Made by a program: the position numbers and the translations under genes. This document shows, piece by piece, positions 34,314 to 46,224 of a DNA stretch of 64,000 bases. This DNA comes from Notamacropus eugenii (taxonomy: Eukaryota; Chordata; Mammalia; Diprotodontia; Macropodidae). Under the pieces are notes generated by a model that was given only the letters and a program-made list of their open reading frames with translations, had not been told where the DNA came from and searched no databases. Every line of letters starts with the position of its first letter. The stretch's first letter is position 1. The stretch lies in the NCBI RefSeq assembly GCF_028372415.1, contig NC_092877.1, positions 252,603,510 through 252,667,509 of the forward strand, written 5' to 3'.

Positions 34314-34499
34314 TGTGCCTTTTAAATTTTTCCCTTTCATAGATACCTTGTTTATCATTTTTTTCAATAACCTAGCAATTATATCAATTGTAGCTTAGAC
34401 TTCCTTTCTATGTATATTTGCTCCAATGCAGCTCCTTTTTTCCCCCTTTCTCAAAGAGGAAGAAGAGGATTTGAAGGACTTTCAGTGCCCACAAAAATC
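34314..34499 (-). mobile_element. Second RTE-related fragment
   Basis: Repeats the 33432-33598 sequence in the same orientation: 'gccttttaaatttttccctttcatagataccttg', 'tcaataacctagcaattatat', 'ggactttcagtgcccacaaaaatc'. Both copies end at the same 'acaaaaatc' point. Confidence 0.65.
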
Positions 34500-34500
34500 G

Positions 34501-35520
34501 GGCAGCAAAGGAAAAACATACAAATGAACTTTCGGACTTCTAGATAAACAACATGTTGACATTCCAGGGAATCACTCTCTCACCTTATTATGGCCTTATA
34601 AGACCTTTTCGTCTTATGTTCTTCAATTGTAAAACAAGAAGAATGAACTAGGTAAGTGGTCTCAAAATCAAATGGACGCAGGGGTCACTAATATGTACAC
34701 AGGATCTCAGCAGGCTGGAATATGAGTTAGTTTGAAAATGAAATATTATCTATGTCTTATCGTATTTTTATTTATTTTGTCAAATATATCTCAATTGCAT
34801 TTTAATTTGGTTTGAAAATCATCTGGGAATGTTGTAGGCTGCATAGAATTAGGGACTGCCTGTTTGAAACCTCTCTACTATATGACATTGTTGGTACTTT
34901 TCATCCCTGAACAAATCTGTTGCTCCGTATAAATGCCATTTATTAACTTTGTCTTGTTTCTCAACAATACCTGTGATACATATGAAGATAATTCTAATAT
35001 AAATTTTATTGATATGAGAAGGGTAGTATGTTATTCAATAATTGTTCATGTCTTCTCTTGTTTTGTGTGTTTGTTGTGGGAAGGAATAATATAAGCTACA
35101 ATTGTTTCCATATTTTTGTTTTTTTTTTTTCTTCTTTGAGCTATCTGACAATCCTTTAGCACCTTAAACTTACATCATCTCAGTGACATAGTTTCTTCTT
35201 TGTTTAACTGTTAGCACTGGGATATCAACTAAAACTCTATGTATTTTATCTCATTGCCAAATCAAATATTAGATTCCAAATATGACAGCTGCATGGTCAT
35301 TGTAGAGAACAGATCATCACAGTAATGCCTGCAAAACTGTTCTATTACATGTCTAATTATTGTCTTCCTTTCATTTCTAAGTGTTCTTGGAAGGGTAGAT
35401 ATGGCTTACTTGAGATTCAAATCAAATTTCCAAATGGCTCTCCTTCTACTGCCTTTCACTGAATTATAAGGCAATATAACTCATAAACTTTAGAAAGCAT
35501 CTTATCTAATAATTTTCAAA
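34501..35520. other. Mostly unassigned AT-rich sequence
   Basis: Apart from the SINE 3' half near 34620 nothing is recognised. A T run lies at about 35119-35131. Confidence 0.4.
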
Positions 35521-35524
35521 CCAG

Positions 35525-35590
35525 TCACTAAATCAATAATCATTATTTAAGCACCTTGTGGGTGTCAAGATTTTTGGTAAATATGTTAAC
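35525..35590 (-). mobile_element. LINE-2 3' end, left part
   Basis: 'aatcaataatcattatttaagcaccttgtgggtgtcaag' resembles the antisense L2 end. The continuation ('ttcatcttaaggagcttactttctttaggggca') is at about 35776-35810, beyond an L1-like insert. Confidence 0.5.
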
Positions 35591-35765
35591 TAATGTTTTT
35601 TAAATTTTTTTATTAATGGAATAGAACATGCATTTACACAAGATAGGGCAATAAAAAAGATGGTCGCCCAAGAAATTGCAAATCTACTATGCACAACTTT
35701 ATATTCCTTTCAAATATATGACATTATCATGCAAATTTCACAAAATTCTCATGTAACTTTTACAG
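35591..35765 (-). mobile_element. LINE-like 3' fragment inserted in L2
   Basis: 'ttttttattaatggaatagaacatgcatttacacaagata...aagatggtcgcccaagaaattgcaaatctactatgcacaac' matches a common marsupial repeat that I believe is an L1 3'UTR. The T-rich left border fits a minus-strand insertion. Confidence 0.5.
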
Positions 35766-35867
35766 GTACATTACTTCATCTTAAGGAGCTTACTTTCTTT
35801 AGGGGCAAAAAATATGCACATGTATAAAAATATTCAGTATACACAAAGTAGGAAGAGACTAAACATT

Positions 35868-35935
35868 TATTAAGCACCTATTATATGCCAGGCACAGTTT
35901 TGTTTTTTACAATTATCTGATTTGCTAGAATAAAT
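35868..35935 (-). mobile_element. L2/MIR-type 3' end fragment
   Basis: 'aaacatttattaagcacctattatatgccaggcacagt' is a clear antisense L2/MIR-type terminus. Confidence 0.65.
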
Positions 35936-36301
35936 AGGAGGTAATCTTTATGGTAGAGGTTCCTATGAAAAACTTCAAAATTGATTTTGAGACATGGAAG
36001 ACACCATCACAGGATCACCTGGAATGGCATGCTTGCATTAAAAAAGGTAGTGTACCTTATGAACTAAACAGAATTGCAGTAGCACAAGGAAATGTGAGTT
36101 GTATAAATCTAGAGACATCTCCACCTTAAACATTCAAATGAACTATATGCTCAAATCATGGTAGAGTTTTGCCAACTCCCAATGGACTGATCAGTCATAG
36201 CTAAATATATTGGAGGGTGATGCCAACATTATGATACCATTGCCCTTTTTGAGTATGAAGGACAAAAAGGATTAGGGTAGAAGAACCAGCAAATGAAGGG
36301 G

Positions 36302-36660
36302 TCAGGAATGGTCTCATATAGGAGAAGGTGTGTGAATTGAACTTGTGAGGGAAAGTGGAGATTCTCAGAGTCATAAGTATGGAGTGAGTGTATTCCAGAC
36401 ATAGAATACATATATAAAGGTGCAGAGATGATGGATGCAGTATCATCAGTGAGCAACAGTAAGGACAGTTTGATTAGACTACATATTGAGTGAAAGAAAG
36501 TTATATATAAAAAGACTGGGTATGGAGATTATATCTCGTTTATGAAGGATCTGAATTACCCAAAAAGAGAATATTCCATTGGACCCTAGATGTAATCAGG
36601 CACTGGAGTTTATTGGACAAAGAAAGAATCTGTCTGACCTGTGCTTTAGAAATATTAATT
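36302..36660 (-). mobile_element. LINE-2 3'UTR and ORF end, target of the HAL1 insertion
   Basis: Antisense L2 blocks in order: 'ggtgtgtgaattgaacttgtgagg', 'gtattccagacatagaata', 'actgggtatgga', 'gcactggagtttattggacaaag', and 'ctgtctgacctgtgctttagaaatatta', corresponding to L2 'gccactggagtttattgagtagg...gtcagacctgcgctttaggaaaatca'. The HAL1 follows immediately. Confidence 0.7.
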
Positions 36661-37233
36661 GGGGGAGAGGGGGTGTAGAGCCAAGATGGTGGAGTAACAG
36701 CATGAATTTTCTAGAGTGCTGCCCCCAAGTCCAGGAAATTTCTGTAAAATACAACTCTAAACAAATTCTGGACCTGCAGAACCCGTGAATAAAGGAGTAA
36801 AACAAATCTCCATCCCAAGACAGCCACAAAATTTCCAAGAAGTGTCTATCAAGCCATGGCAGTGGCAGGGTACAGTACAGCATGGACTACGTGAGCACAA
36901 ATGAGACCTGAGTAGGTCAAAGGGGGACTGAATCTTGGGGATCTGTGGTGGTTTCCAGACTTCATGAAGCACTGAGGACAAAATGGAAGGTCAGTAGAAA
37001 AAACCTGTGAGGCAAGTGTGGGAGAGTGAAATGGTCCAGTCCCAACCCCAGGGTGGCAGAGAGTGAATGGGGTGGGCTAACTCGAAGCAGCCATGAAAGC
37101 AGCACTGTTTCTGGAACTCTAAGCCCACAGATTGTGGGGGAATTGAGGGACTGACAGTCAACTCCCCACCCCCACAGGAAGCAGAGATCTACCTTGCCAA
37201 AGAGCTCAAAAGTCAAGTTAAATGGCTGGGGAA

Positions 37234-37925
37234 ATGTGGAAGACACTGGAAAAAGAAACAGACTCTACAATTTACTTTGGAGACAAGGAAGAACAAAACA
37301 TGCAAACAGAAGACAACAAAGACAAAGCTACTCCATCCAAAGGACCCAAGAAAAATATGAATTGGTCTCAGACCATGTAAGAGCTCAAAAAGGATTTTGA
37401 AAGTCAAGTAAGAGAGGTAGAACAAAAGTTGGGAAGAGAAATGAGAGTAATGCAAGCAAATTGTGAAAAATAAAAGAGTTTAGACATTGTCTTTCAAGAA
37501 ATTATCAAAGAAAACTCACCTGATATTCTAGAACCAGATGGTAAAATAAATATTGAAAGATCTCCTGAAAGAGATCCCAAAAGAAAAACTCCTAGGTAAC
37601 CAAATTCTAGAGCTCCCAGGTCAAGGAGAAAATATTGCAAACAGCCAGAAAGAAACAATTAGAGTATTGTGGAAATACAATCCAGATAACATAAGATTCA
37701 GCAGCTTCCACAATTATGGGATCACAGGGCTTGGAATATGATAATCCAGAAGTCAAAAGACCTAGGATTAAAACCAGAAATCACCTACCCACAAAACTGA
37801 GTATAATACTACAAGAGAAAAAATTGTCATTCAGTGAAATAGAAGCTTTTCAAGCATTCTTGATGAAAACACCAGAGCTGAATAGAAAATTTGACTTTCA
37901 AATGCAATACTCAAGAGAAGCATGA
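37234..37925 (+). pseudogene. HAL1 ORF1, internally deleted
   Basis: It opens at the ATG at 37234 and ends with KFDFQMQYSREA and TGA at 37923-37925, the same C-terminus as the 5573-6662 copy. Near 37470 the reading passes from the coiled coil (LKKDFESQVREVEQKLGREM) straight to the sequence after the RNA-recognition start. About 350 bp, including the DLDNRSRRDNL block, are therefore missing. Stops occur elsewhere. Confidence 0.7.
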
Positions 37926-38054
37926 AAAGGAAAACAGGAAATAGAAATCATAAGGAACTTACTAAAGCTGAAATACTTATATTCCTACCTGGAAAGATAA
38001 TATTTGTAACTCTCGAGATTTTTCTCAGTATTTGGATAATTGGAGGGATTATGT

Positions 38055-38170
38055 ACATACATACATACATATATACATATATACCAATATATGTATATGT
38101 GTGTATATAAATATATATATATAGTGTGTGTATATATATATTATATAAATGTAAATACACACACACACAG
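38055..38170. repeat. ATAC/TATA/CA microsatellite
   Basis: Mixed CATA, TATG, TA and CA runs within the HAL1 just after ORF1, at the place occupied by (TG)n in the other copy. Confidence 0.9.
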
Positions 38171-39104
38171 GGCACAGGGTGAGTTGAATAGGAAGGGATG
38201 ATATCTAAAAATAAAGTTAAGGAGTGAGAGAGGAATATAATGGGAGGAGAAAGGGAGAAATAGAATGGAGCAAATTCTCTCTCACATAAAATAAGCATGA
38301 AAAACCTTTTTCAAAAGAAGGGAAGAGAGGGGCGGTGAGAGCAAGAAAGTGAACCTTAATCTCATCACCTTTGGCTGAAGGAGGGAATAACATGCACACT
38401 CAATGTAGCATGAAAATCTAACTTACACTACAGGAAATGAGGGGAGAAGTGGATAAGCAGGAGGGGCTGGGAAGATGATTGAAGGGATGGCAAATTAGAG
38501 GAGGGGATAGCTAGAAGTAAATACCTTGCAGAAGGGATTGGAATAAAAGAGAGCATAGAATAAATGGAGGTACAGGATATGGTGGAGGGAAATATAGTTA
38601 GTCTTTCACAACATGACTTTTATGGAAGATTTTTGCATAGCTACACATGTATAGCATGTATTGAATTGCTTATTTTTTCAGTGAGGATGGGTGGAGAGGG
38701 AGGAAAGGAGAGAAGTTGGAACTCAAAGTTGTAAAAATGAATGTTAAAAATTGTTTTTACGTGTAACTGGGAAATAGCATATGCAGGGAATGGGGAATTG
38801 AAATCGATCTTGTGCTCAAAGAAAATAGGGGGGATGAGGATAAGAGAAGGAAGGAGTGTAGAAGGGAGGTCAGATTGGGGGAAGGGGTAATCAGAATGCA
38901 TGCTGTCTTAGAGTGGTCAGAGGAGAGAGACAGGGAGAAAATTGGGAACTCGAAATTTTTTGGAAAGGAATGTTGAAAACTAAAAATAAATAAACAAAAA
39001 CCTGAATGAATGAATGATAGAATGAACAAATGAATGAATAAATAATCGAATATTATTTTTCACCCCCTGTAGATGTATTTGAATTGAAGTCACAAAGAAT
39101 TAAA

Positions 39105-39235
39105 ATTATATATATACAATTTATATATGTATATATGTATATTAAGATTATATATATAATTTATGTATGTATATATATCTACATATAATTTACAATGTAC
39201 ATATTTATATGTATGTACACACACATATACATAGA
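39105..39235. repeat. AT-rich TATA/TATG microsatellite
   Basis: Several TATATA, TATGTA and ACAC runs. No element assigned. Confidence 0.85.
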
Positions 39236-39389
39236 GAATTGACTTGGAGGAACTCAAGTTCTTTATATTTTTTCTACTAACTATAAGATAAATTATGTTG
39301 TCATTGATCTGTTTTGTTCATTTTAATCATGAGAACTAAAATGTAAAATTATTGTTATTCAAATTTAATCTTGAGAAAGAATATAGAAA

Positions 39390-39545
39390 ATATATGATCC
39401 AACCCACTTATTTTGCAGATGAGGAAACTGAATGTTAGAAAGTTTAAGTGCTTTTCCAATGTCACACAGCACCAGAATTTAAAGCTAGGCCCTATTATTC
39501 CAAATTCAATATTCTTTTCACTGTAGCTTTCTGCCAAATATCCCA
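39390..39545 (-). mobile_element. MIR fragment
   Basis: 'ccacttattttgcagatgaggaaactgaatgttagaaagtttaagtgcttttccaatgtcacacagcaccagaatttaaagctagg' is a clear antisense MIR. Confidence 0.75.
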
Positions 39546-40222
39546 GGAAGTTATATTTCTTATTGCTCTGGGGCAAAGAAGATAGCAACTCTGACAGATC
39601 CTTTATTTGGCTATGATAAAAATTTTTGAATTCAACTGTATTCCTATTTAGATGCAATTTATTTGAGTATACTTGTTTCATTTAGAGCAAGTGTCAATAT
39701 TGACGTACCATAATTCTCCAGTAAATACATTACCTCTCTGGACATAGGATAAAGAATACCAATAGTTAAATTAATATTTTAGATAATGTTCAGTTTCATG
39801 TTATAAGTACCCTCTTTCTTCTGTTTTGCCATTCTGCTTCAGTCACTTTAAGAAACTGAAGTGGAACCTATAGGAATTATTTCACCTTGTAACTTCTTTT
39901 ATTTCTGAATTACATAATCAAATTATCACTGAGTGAACAACCCACTGGCAATGGGTCTTTCTACACTTGGCACAATTGGTCCTCAGACACCTGGTATGTA
40001 GTCTCTCACTGGGATCATAGTCAATATCTTTGAAATTTGATAGAAGATACCAGAAATTTCTTTCTACTGGCATAGCATTTAAGACTCCACGTTCATTTCC
40101 AATCTGTGAGGAAGAATCAGAACAGACTTTATTGAAGATGAATTAGAAGTCAATTATCACTGTTGGGAGAAAAACACACAACAAAAGAAAAACTTGAGGC
40201 ACATGCCTACCATGTGTTTCAG
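39546..40222. other. Unassigned sequence
   Basis: No family, exon or RNA gene recognised. Confidence 0.4.
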
Positions 40223-40425
40223 TGTTACACAGACATATATATACACATATTTACATAGATATGTATTACATTTATGCATATATGTGTATGCATGTATGTG
40301 TATGCATATATCATGTGGTTCAGTATTTCTCACATGTGTATACATTATATATACACATATACTCACACATGTATATGCATGCATGTATATTATATACATA
40401 TGTATGCATGTACTATATGTCTTAA
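40223..40425. repeat. TATG/CATA/ACAC-rich low-complexity stretch
   Basis: Imperfect TATGCATG-type units extend over 200 bp and give Tyr/Ile/His/Cys-rich frames on both strands, none of them a gene. Confidence 0.85.
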
Positions 40426-40964
40426 TTGTTTTCTGCTGTGATCCATTTCCCCCCCATACCATATCATTGGTAAAGGAAATTGTCACAATTAGGAGGTCTC
40501 TACACTACTGAAATGAAATATCTATACCTTAAAAAACTCCACTAACAATAACAAGCTTTCTTCAAGCAAGGTAGTATGTTCTAACTTGTAGATGGGGAAT
40601 TGTTTTTCTCTATGGAAAGAAAGTATCCTGTATTTTCCCCTTTTAAGAACCTTAAAAACATTCTCACACTTATCTAACATTTCATTGTTATTTAGCAATT
40701 GAAATTTAATCTCCATTATTTTGGCCAATTCCACTACTTGATGTGTTTAGTATGTTTTATGAATACAATCCATTCTATCATCCAAATAATTAATGAAATA
40801 ATTAATTGAACCAAATTTAATTTGCAGAACATAACTTGATATGCAATCAGATTGGTGCTAAACTACTTTTTCAATATTGCTGTTTGCCTCATATACTATC
40901 ATTTAACAGGAGTATGACTCAAAATCTTTGTCAATTGTTACTAGTATGTATATTGCTAATGTAT
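40426..40964. other. Unassigned AT-rich sequence
   Basis: No family, exon or RNA gene recognised. Confidence 0.4.
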
Positions 40965-42384
40965 TTTTTATTATTTTATTTTTTTTTAGTGTTCTACAAT
41001 CACTTCCACATAACTTAGATTTTTTCCCATCCCTTCCCTTCCTTCCCCCTACCTCCTCTCTCTCTCTCCCTGAGACAGCATACAATTTTATATAGGTTCT
41101 ACACATACATTCCTATTAAATATATTTTCACCTTAGTCATGTTGCATGGAAGAATTAAAATGAATGGAAGAAATCATAAAACAAACCAAAACATAATACA
41201 AAAGAAAATGATCTACTGCATTCTGCAATCGAAATGCATAGTTATTTCTCTGGATGTGGAAGGCATTTTGCCTTAAGAGACCATTGGGAATTTTTTTAGT
41301 CTTTGCTTTGCAATTAAGTTCTAAGTCTACCAGAAAAAATCCTCACACACTCTGGTTGTTGCTGTGTACAAAGTTCTCCTGGTTCTTCTCCTTTCACTCA
41401 GCATCAGCTAATGTAAGTCTTTCCAGGACTCTCTGAAGTCTTCCTGTTAATCTTGTCTTATAACACAATCGTATTCCATTACATTCATATACCACAATTT
41501 ATTCAGCCATTCTCAAATTGATGGGCATCCCCTTGACTTTCAGCTTTTGGCCACCACAAAGAAAGATGTTGTAAATATTTTTTATATGTGGGACCCTTTC
41601 CCATGTTTATGATCTCTTGGGGATACAGTCCTAGAAGCAGTATTGTAGGTTCAAAGGATATGCACATTTTTGTAGCCCTTTGGGCATAGTTCCAAATTTC
41701 TCTCCAGAATAGCTGGATCAGCTCACAATTCCACTAACAATGAATTAGTGTTCCAACTGTCCCATATCTTGTCCAACATCTATCATCTTCCTGTTTTGTC
41801 ATGTTAGCCAATCTGACAGGTATGATGTGGTATCTCAGAGTTGTTTTGATTTGCATCTCTCTAATCAATAGTAATTTGGAACATTTTTTCATACAGCTAT
41901 GGATAGTTTTAATTTCCTCCTCTGCAAACTACCTGTTCATATCTTTTGACTGTTCATATCAATTGGAGAATGACTTGTACTCTTGTACATTTGACTCAGT
42001 TCTCTATATATTGTAGAAATGAGGCCTTTATCACAGACACTAGTTGCAAAAATTCTTTCCCAGTTTTCTGCTTCCCTCCTAGTCTTGGTTGCATTGGGTT
42101 TGTTTCTGCAAAACCTTTTCAATATAATGCAATCATAATTATCCATTTTGCACTTCATAATGTTTCTGTCTCTTGTTTAGTCAAAAATGTTTCCCTTCTC
42201 CATAAATCTGATAAATATACTATTCCTTGCTCCACCAATTTGTTTACAGTATGAATTGTTATACCTAGATCATGTACTCATTTGGACTTTATTCTTGTGT
42301 ACGGTGTCAGGCATTGGTTTATGCCTAGTTTCCGCCACACTGTTATCCAGTTTTCCCAGCAATATATTTTTAATGGAAGTGATG
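40965..42384 (-). mobile_element. 5'-truncated LINE-1
   Basis: The T-rich left end is followed by an antisense 3'UTR ('gtgttctacaatcacttccacataac', 'cagcatacaattttatataggttctacaca') and then ORF2 C-terminus in antisense to 'ccagttttcccagcaatat' at about 42368. The 3'UTR is the same type as the sense copy at 27435-27722. Confidence 0.85.
41937..42158 (-). pseudogene. LINE-1 ORF2 C-terminal-third remnant
   Basis: The minus frame reads KTRREAENWERIFATSVCDK then GLISTIYRELSQMYK, matching the conserved L1 ORF2p block ([22 protein letters not shown] type) that lies after the reverse-transcriptase domain. Confidence 0.85.
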
Positions 42385-42860
42385 TGTTTTTGATGGAATG
42401 GAAAGATCTTTCCCATCCATTAGTAGACTTATGATGTTACATGGAACTATGAGTCACATGAGTCTAAGTCACATGAAACAGGGAGAGGTGGAGCTAGAGC
42501 GCAAGTGAGAGAAAATTTGATCAGAGCAGTCAGAACTGAAGGAAAGAGAGAAAAGCAGGCAGCTGGCTAGCGTGAATGAGAGAACTTGTTTGTGATTTGT
42601 TTAATGGAGCTGGTTTTGGGGAAGCCCAAGAGAGGGGTAGGCTTGGGAATGGTGTTGCCCTCTGCATTGTTATTGTGTATAGATTTCTTTGTTACTATGG
42701 GGTTGGGATTTGGCTTTTTTGGTGTCTGAATAAATGTTTTGGTTCTGTCTTCCATGTGGTGCGTCTGTTTTATTTTGTGATTCAGAATTGCACTAGCATA
42801 TTCGTGACCACTCTAGGCACTGTGAGTATTATGTTAACGATAAAGTATGTCATGCAGAAT
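42385..42860 (+). mobile_element. LTR-like element
   Basis: A GC-richer block abuts the truncated L1. It contains 'gatgttacatggaactatgagtcacatgag', repeated GTCACATGA motifs, 'aaaagcaggcagctggc', AATAAA at about 42729 followed by GT-rich sequence ('ggttctgtcttccatgtggtgcgtctg'), and 'gcactgtgagtatta' near the end. This resembles a marsupial LTR I remember, but exact ends and target duplications were not found. The 95-codon frame inside is not a gene. Confidence 0.5.
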
Positions 42861-43564
42861 TGACTCACAACCCTTACTAATGAATTAATGCATATATTAT
42901 GTTGACATGGCAAGAAATCATGTTACTGTGACAGGAATAGTCCTTTATAAAACCTCATTATTTTTCATTCAAGATCCTAAGATCTTCCAAGTATTTGCAA
43001 ATAATTTTTTATGAAAACTTCAAATATTTTCAGGTTTTCATAATGTGCTTTTTGTCTCTTTGGAGCTATATTCCATATTTGCTCTTTTCTAAAGCTTGGA
43101 AATTTTCCTTGTGTCTCCTCATTTCTCAAAACTAATTAGTAGCCCTACAATGACTTTAGTAAATTCTCAAAATACCTACACTGTCATGAAAGTGATTTAG
43201 AATGCTATACTTAAATATACCTAATTTATTTAAGTAATCATTTGTGGCAATAAACTTCTCTAGCTTTATTTTGCTGCTTAGTTATTTCTTATATATGTTG
43301 TCAGATTATTGTTTACTTTTTTTAAGATCCACAAGTTTAAAAAAGTAATGAAAAAACCTCTCTATTTTCAGAATTGACTTTCAAACAACTTCTTAATGTA
43401 ATATAACTTGGTTGAAAGCATAAATGCCATATTTGTCACATTGTGGATAGCATGAAGTTGAGGAATATAGTTAGAGTTATAGAAAATAGAAAGTAACTTC
43501 AAAAGAACTATGGCAGATTGAATCACAGAACAAACTGAATATGATAACATTAAAAATTGAAATG
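42861..43564. other. Unassigned AT-rich sequence
   Basis: No family, exon or RNA gene recognised. Confidence 0.4.
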
Positions 43565-43740
43565 GAAAATTCTGTTCTTTGGTTCAAAAATCAACTTAAA
43601 AATATAGGATAGTGAACATGCGGCTATAAAGTTTCTTTCGGGAAAAATGAGAATTTTAGTGGATTAAAAGTCCAATGTGAGTTAATGTAGTAATTTAAAA
43701 AAAAAGAAAAACTAATGCTATTAAGGGCTATACTTGAAGG
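43565..43740 (+). mobile_element. LINE-3/CR1 fragment, left part
   Basis: 'ttggttcaaaaatcaacttaaaaatataggatag' and 'gagaattttagtggattaaaagtccaatgtgagtt' follow the L3 consensus ('gggttcaaaaaatcaacttcacaagtataagatgg', 'gggttttagtggactgcaagctcaatatgagtc'). Confidence 0.7.
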
Positions 43741-43770
43741 TGTTTTTTTTGTTTGTTTGTTTGTTTTTTT
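43741..43770. repeat. (TTTG)n / poly(T)
   Basis: A T run and TTTG units that probably mark the start of the element inserted between the L3 parts. Confidence 0.8.
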
Positions 43771-43789
43771 TCACGGAAGGTTATTTTCA

Positions 43790-44105
43790 AGTCAACAAGC
43801 AAGTCAAGTCAACAAGCACTTGTAAGAACCTTATATGACAGGGACTTTGCTACGTGCTGGGGATAAAAACCAAAGAGAAAAAAAAGCAACCAGAACCTGA
43901 TTTCAAGAAGTTGATATTCTAATGTAGAAAACTACATGCAATGAAATGTGTATGCAAGATACATACAGGATAAATTGGGATAATTCCTGAGGGAAGATGC
44001 TAAAATTAAGGAAAATTGGGAAAGATTTCCTGCTGAAAGTAAAACTTTAATTGCAATTTGAAGCAGGCCAGGGAAGCCAGAATTGGCATAATAGCAGCTT
44101 ATCTT
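43790..44105 (-). mobile_element. LINE-2 3' region inserted in L3
   Basis: 'gtgctggggataaaaaccaaagag', 'tttcaagaagttgatattctaatgtag', 'atacatacaggataaattgggataattcctgagggaagatgctaaaattaagg', 'gcaatttgaagcaggccagggaagccag' match the antisense L2 3' region well. Confidence 0.75.
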
Positions 44106-44560
44106 TTAAAAAATGTAGATGTTAGCGGACTTTAAGCTCAATAAGAAGTGATGTAGAATGATATTGAAGGAAGCCAAAGTATCTCTAGGACGTATTTAGA
44201 CAAGTGTTAGTGTTATAATATCTCCTCCCATCACACTTTTCCCTAGCCTGACTAGAAGAGCAATGTAAAGGTCATTGCAATATTAATAATAAGGACAGTG
44301 AAGAAAATGAGACATATTTAAAGGAACTGGGGATATTTAGCCTGAAGAAGAAAATAATAGGGAAGCAACAGGCAATGAAACTTTCTTCTAGTATATGGAG
44401 AAATATCACCAGGAAATTTTATTAGGCTTGGCTCCAAAAGAATGAAATGGAAGTAAGAAGTTAAATGTGCAACAGATTATTTTTATGTTCATGTCAGGAA
44501 ACAAGAACACGGAGCTGTCCCTACAGGTGGAATAGATGGTTTTGAGAGATGTTAGATTGT
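44106..44560 (+). mobile_element. LINE-3/CR1 fragment, right part
   Basis: 'gcggactttaagctcaataagaagtgatgtagaatgatattgaaggaagccaaa' overlaps the L3 block already seen at 43690 and then continues downstream ('ggaactggggatatttagcctgaagaag'). The overlap means either a short duplication at the insertion site or two separate L3 copies. Confidence 0.6.
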
Positions 44561-45355
44561 TTCACACCTAAGGTATTCATTCAAAGTCTGGATTGCCATT
44601 AATTATTATGATATAGATATGATTCCTGTTCATGTATGGTTTGGATTTAGCAATCTCTGATGATTCTTCCATTTCTAAGATTTTTCTATTACATAGTTCA
44701 GTGAAGTATTGGCTTATATACCTAATTTATAAACTATTTATAAATGAGTATATCAAGGATACTCCTGAGGAAAACCTGAGAAGGCATAGGAAAGATTTTA
44801 ACCAAGATTTTTCTATATTAGAACACATCTTACACTTATATAACTGGCTGAAACACACAAAGAACACAAGATTCTCTATATTTATCTAAAAAAAATAATT
44901 TTCCCAGTATAGAGCAAAATGGATCATTGAAGGCTAATCTAAAAAGAAATCTTTGTTTTAAAGATCATACCAAAACTTCTGTTAAGATTATATAAGATTC
45001 CATGATAAATATAATCACAGAGATAGCTCTGTTTAATATGCTTAATATAAGGCAAGACCAGAGTCATGGAGACATAGGTTCACAGAAATTGCTTGTCACC
45101 ATCTTGCATGATGTTCAGTTCAGAGACAAAATAGAGGAAGAATGCTTTATAAATGAAGTACACTAGATGATTTTGTTTGAGATGGAGTTGGAGTTATTGT
45201 ATTTTTAGCCCCAGAATATTATGAGGCCACCTGAGTGAAAAGTATGATTTTCCAAACCAGGTCAGCTTAATAGACCATCTAGGAAATAAACAAATGGATG
45301 AAAAGAGTCTACTATCCAAATTATCACATGCAATTGGACTTTCCAGCCCAATGAA

Positions 45356-45395
<40 letters not shown>

Positions 45396-46220
45396 TAAGA
45401 CTGGCATTATATAGATAGATAAAGAACTGAATCTAAAATCTACAAGATGAAAGAGACTGGGATGACAAGAATTTGGCAAACTACACTACTCTTTAAATGA
45501 TCCTGAGTCATATATCCTAGCATATATACACATAGAATGAAGAAACAAAGAATAAATAAGAACTTGTTAACATTAATGTTGTCCATGTAATGCTTTAACA
45601 TTGTAAGTCTTAGAACATAGTCCTGAAAAATTAATGTTGTAGACTCAGGGGGCAATGGAGAATAGTTTGATGGACATAAATAAAATATGACATATTCCAG
45701 TTATGATGCACACAGATGCAATGCCATTAAGGTTACTGTTCAGTACACCTATGCATGGTCATAGAGACAGAGATTGAGACAGTAAGTGAAAGCAAAAGTG
45801 AGAGGACACCATAATCAAGGGGACGATCAGTTTGAACAAATTATGTTATACCTCTGTTTATTATATGCACTTGAATTTGGAAACTGAAAGGACTTTATAG
45901 ATCACCTAGTCTTATCACTGGAAAATCAGTTATTTTTCTCAAGAGCTATTACTGAATTTAGGATTAGCTAATACAATTAATGTTTAATGAGAAGAGTACC
46001 AAATTCTTTAATGCACTTTTCAAGTTGCATAATTAATTTATATAACACTTTAACATTAGTGATCAGTTATATTTTAAGTAAATGACCTATTGCATTTAGT
46101 GATTTTATTCTATTAATAAAACATAAGGAATGCAAAAATACTATATAATATATACATAATATAATACTAAAATAGTGAAAACTGTGGGGTATTTGCCAGC
46201 TTGTATCATAAGGCCATGAT
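44561..46220. other. Mostly unassigned AT-rich sequence
   Basis: No exon or RNA gene recognised. A short SINE-like piece ('tttggaaactgaaaggactttatagatcacctagtc') lies at about 45875-45920. Confidence 0.4.
45357..45393. repeat. (TG)n microsatellite
   Basis: A perfect TG run of about 36 bp. Confidence 0.97.
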
Positions 46221-46224
46221 AAAA

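Larger units (their letters stand above)
36661..39048 (+). mobile_element. Second HAL1-type element, full ends, internal deletion
   Basis: The sense copy begins with 'gagccaagatggtggagtaacag' near 36680, then 5'UTR, a shortened ORF1 (37234-37925), and a long 3'UTR with the duplicated motif ('ggaactcaaagttgtaaaaatgaatgttaaaaa' at about 38719 and 'ggaactcgaaattttttggaaaggaatgttgaaaac' at about 38944), ending in an AATG/A-rich tail (38990-39045). Probable target duplications AATATTAATT (about 36650-36659) and AATATTATTT (about 39049-39058) match at 9 of 10. It is about 2.39 kb, against 2.79 kb for the copy at 4538. No ORF2 is present. Confidence 0.75.

Noticed and set aside
42576..42863. 95-codon frame with hydrophobic stretches
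   Set aside because: It falls inside the LTR-like element and overlaps its AATAAA region. No recognisable retroviral or host motif.
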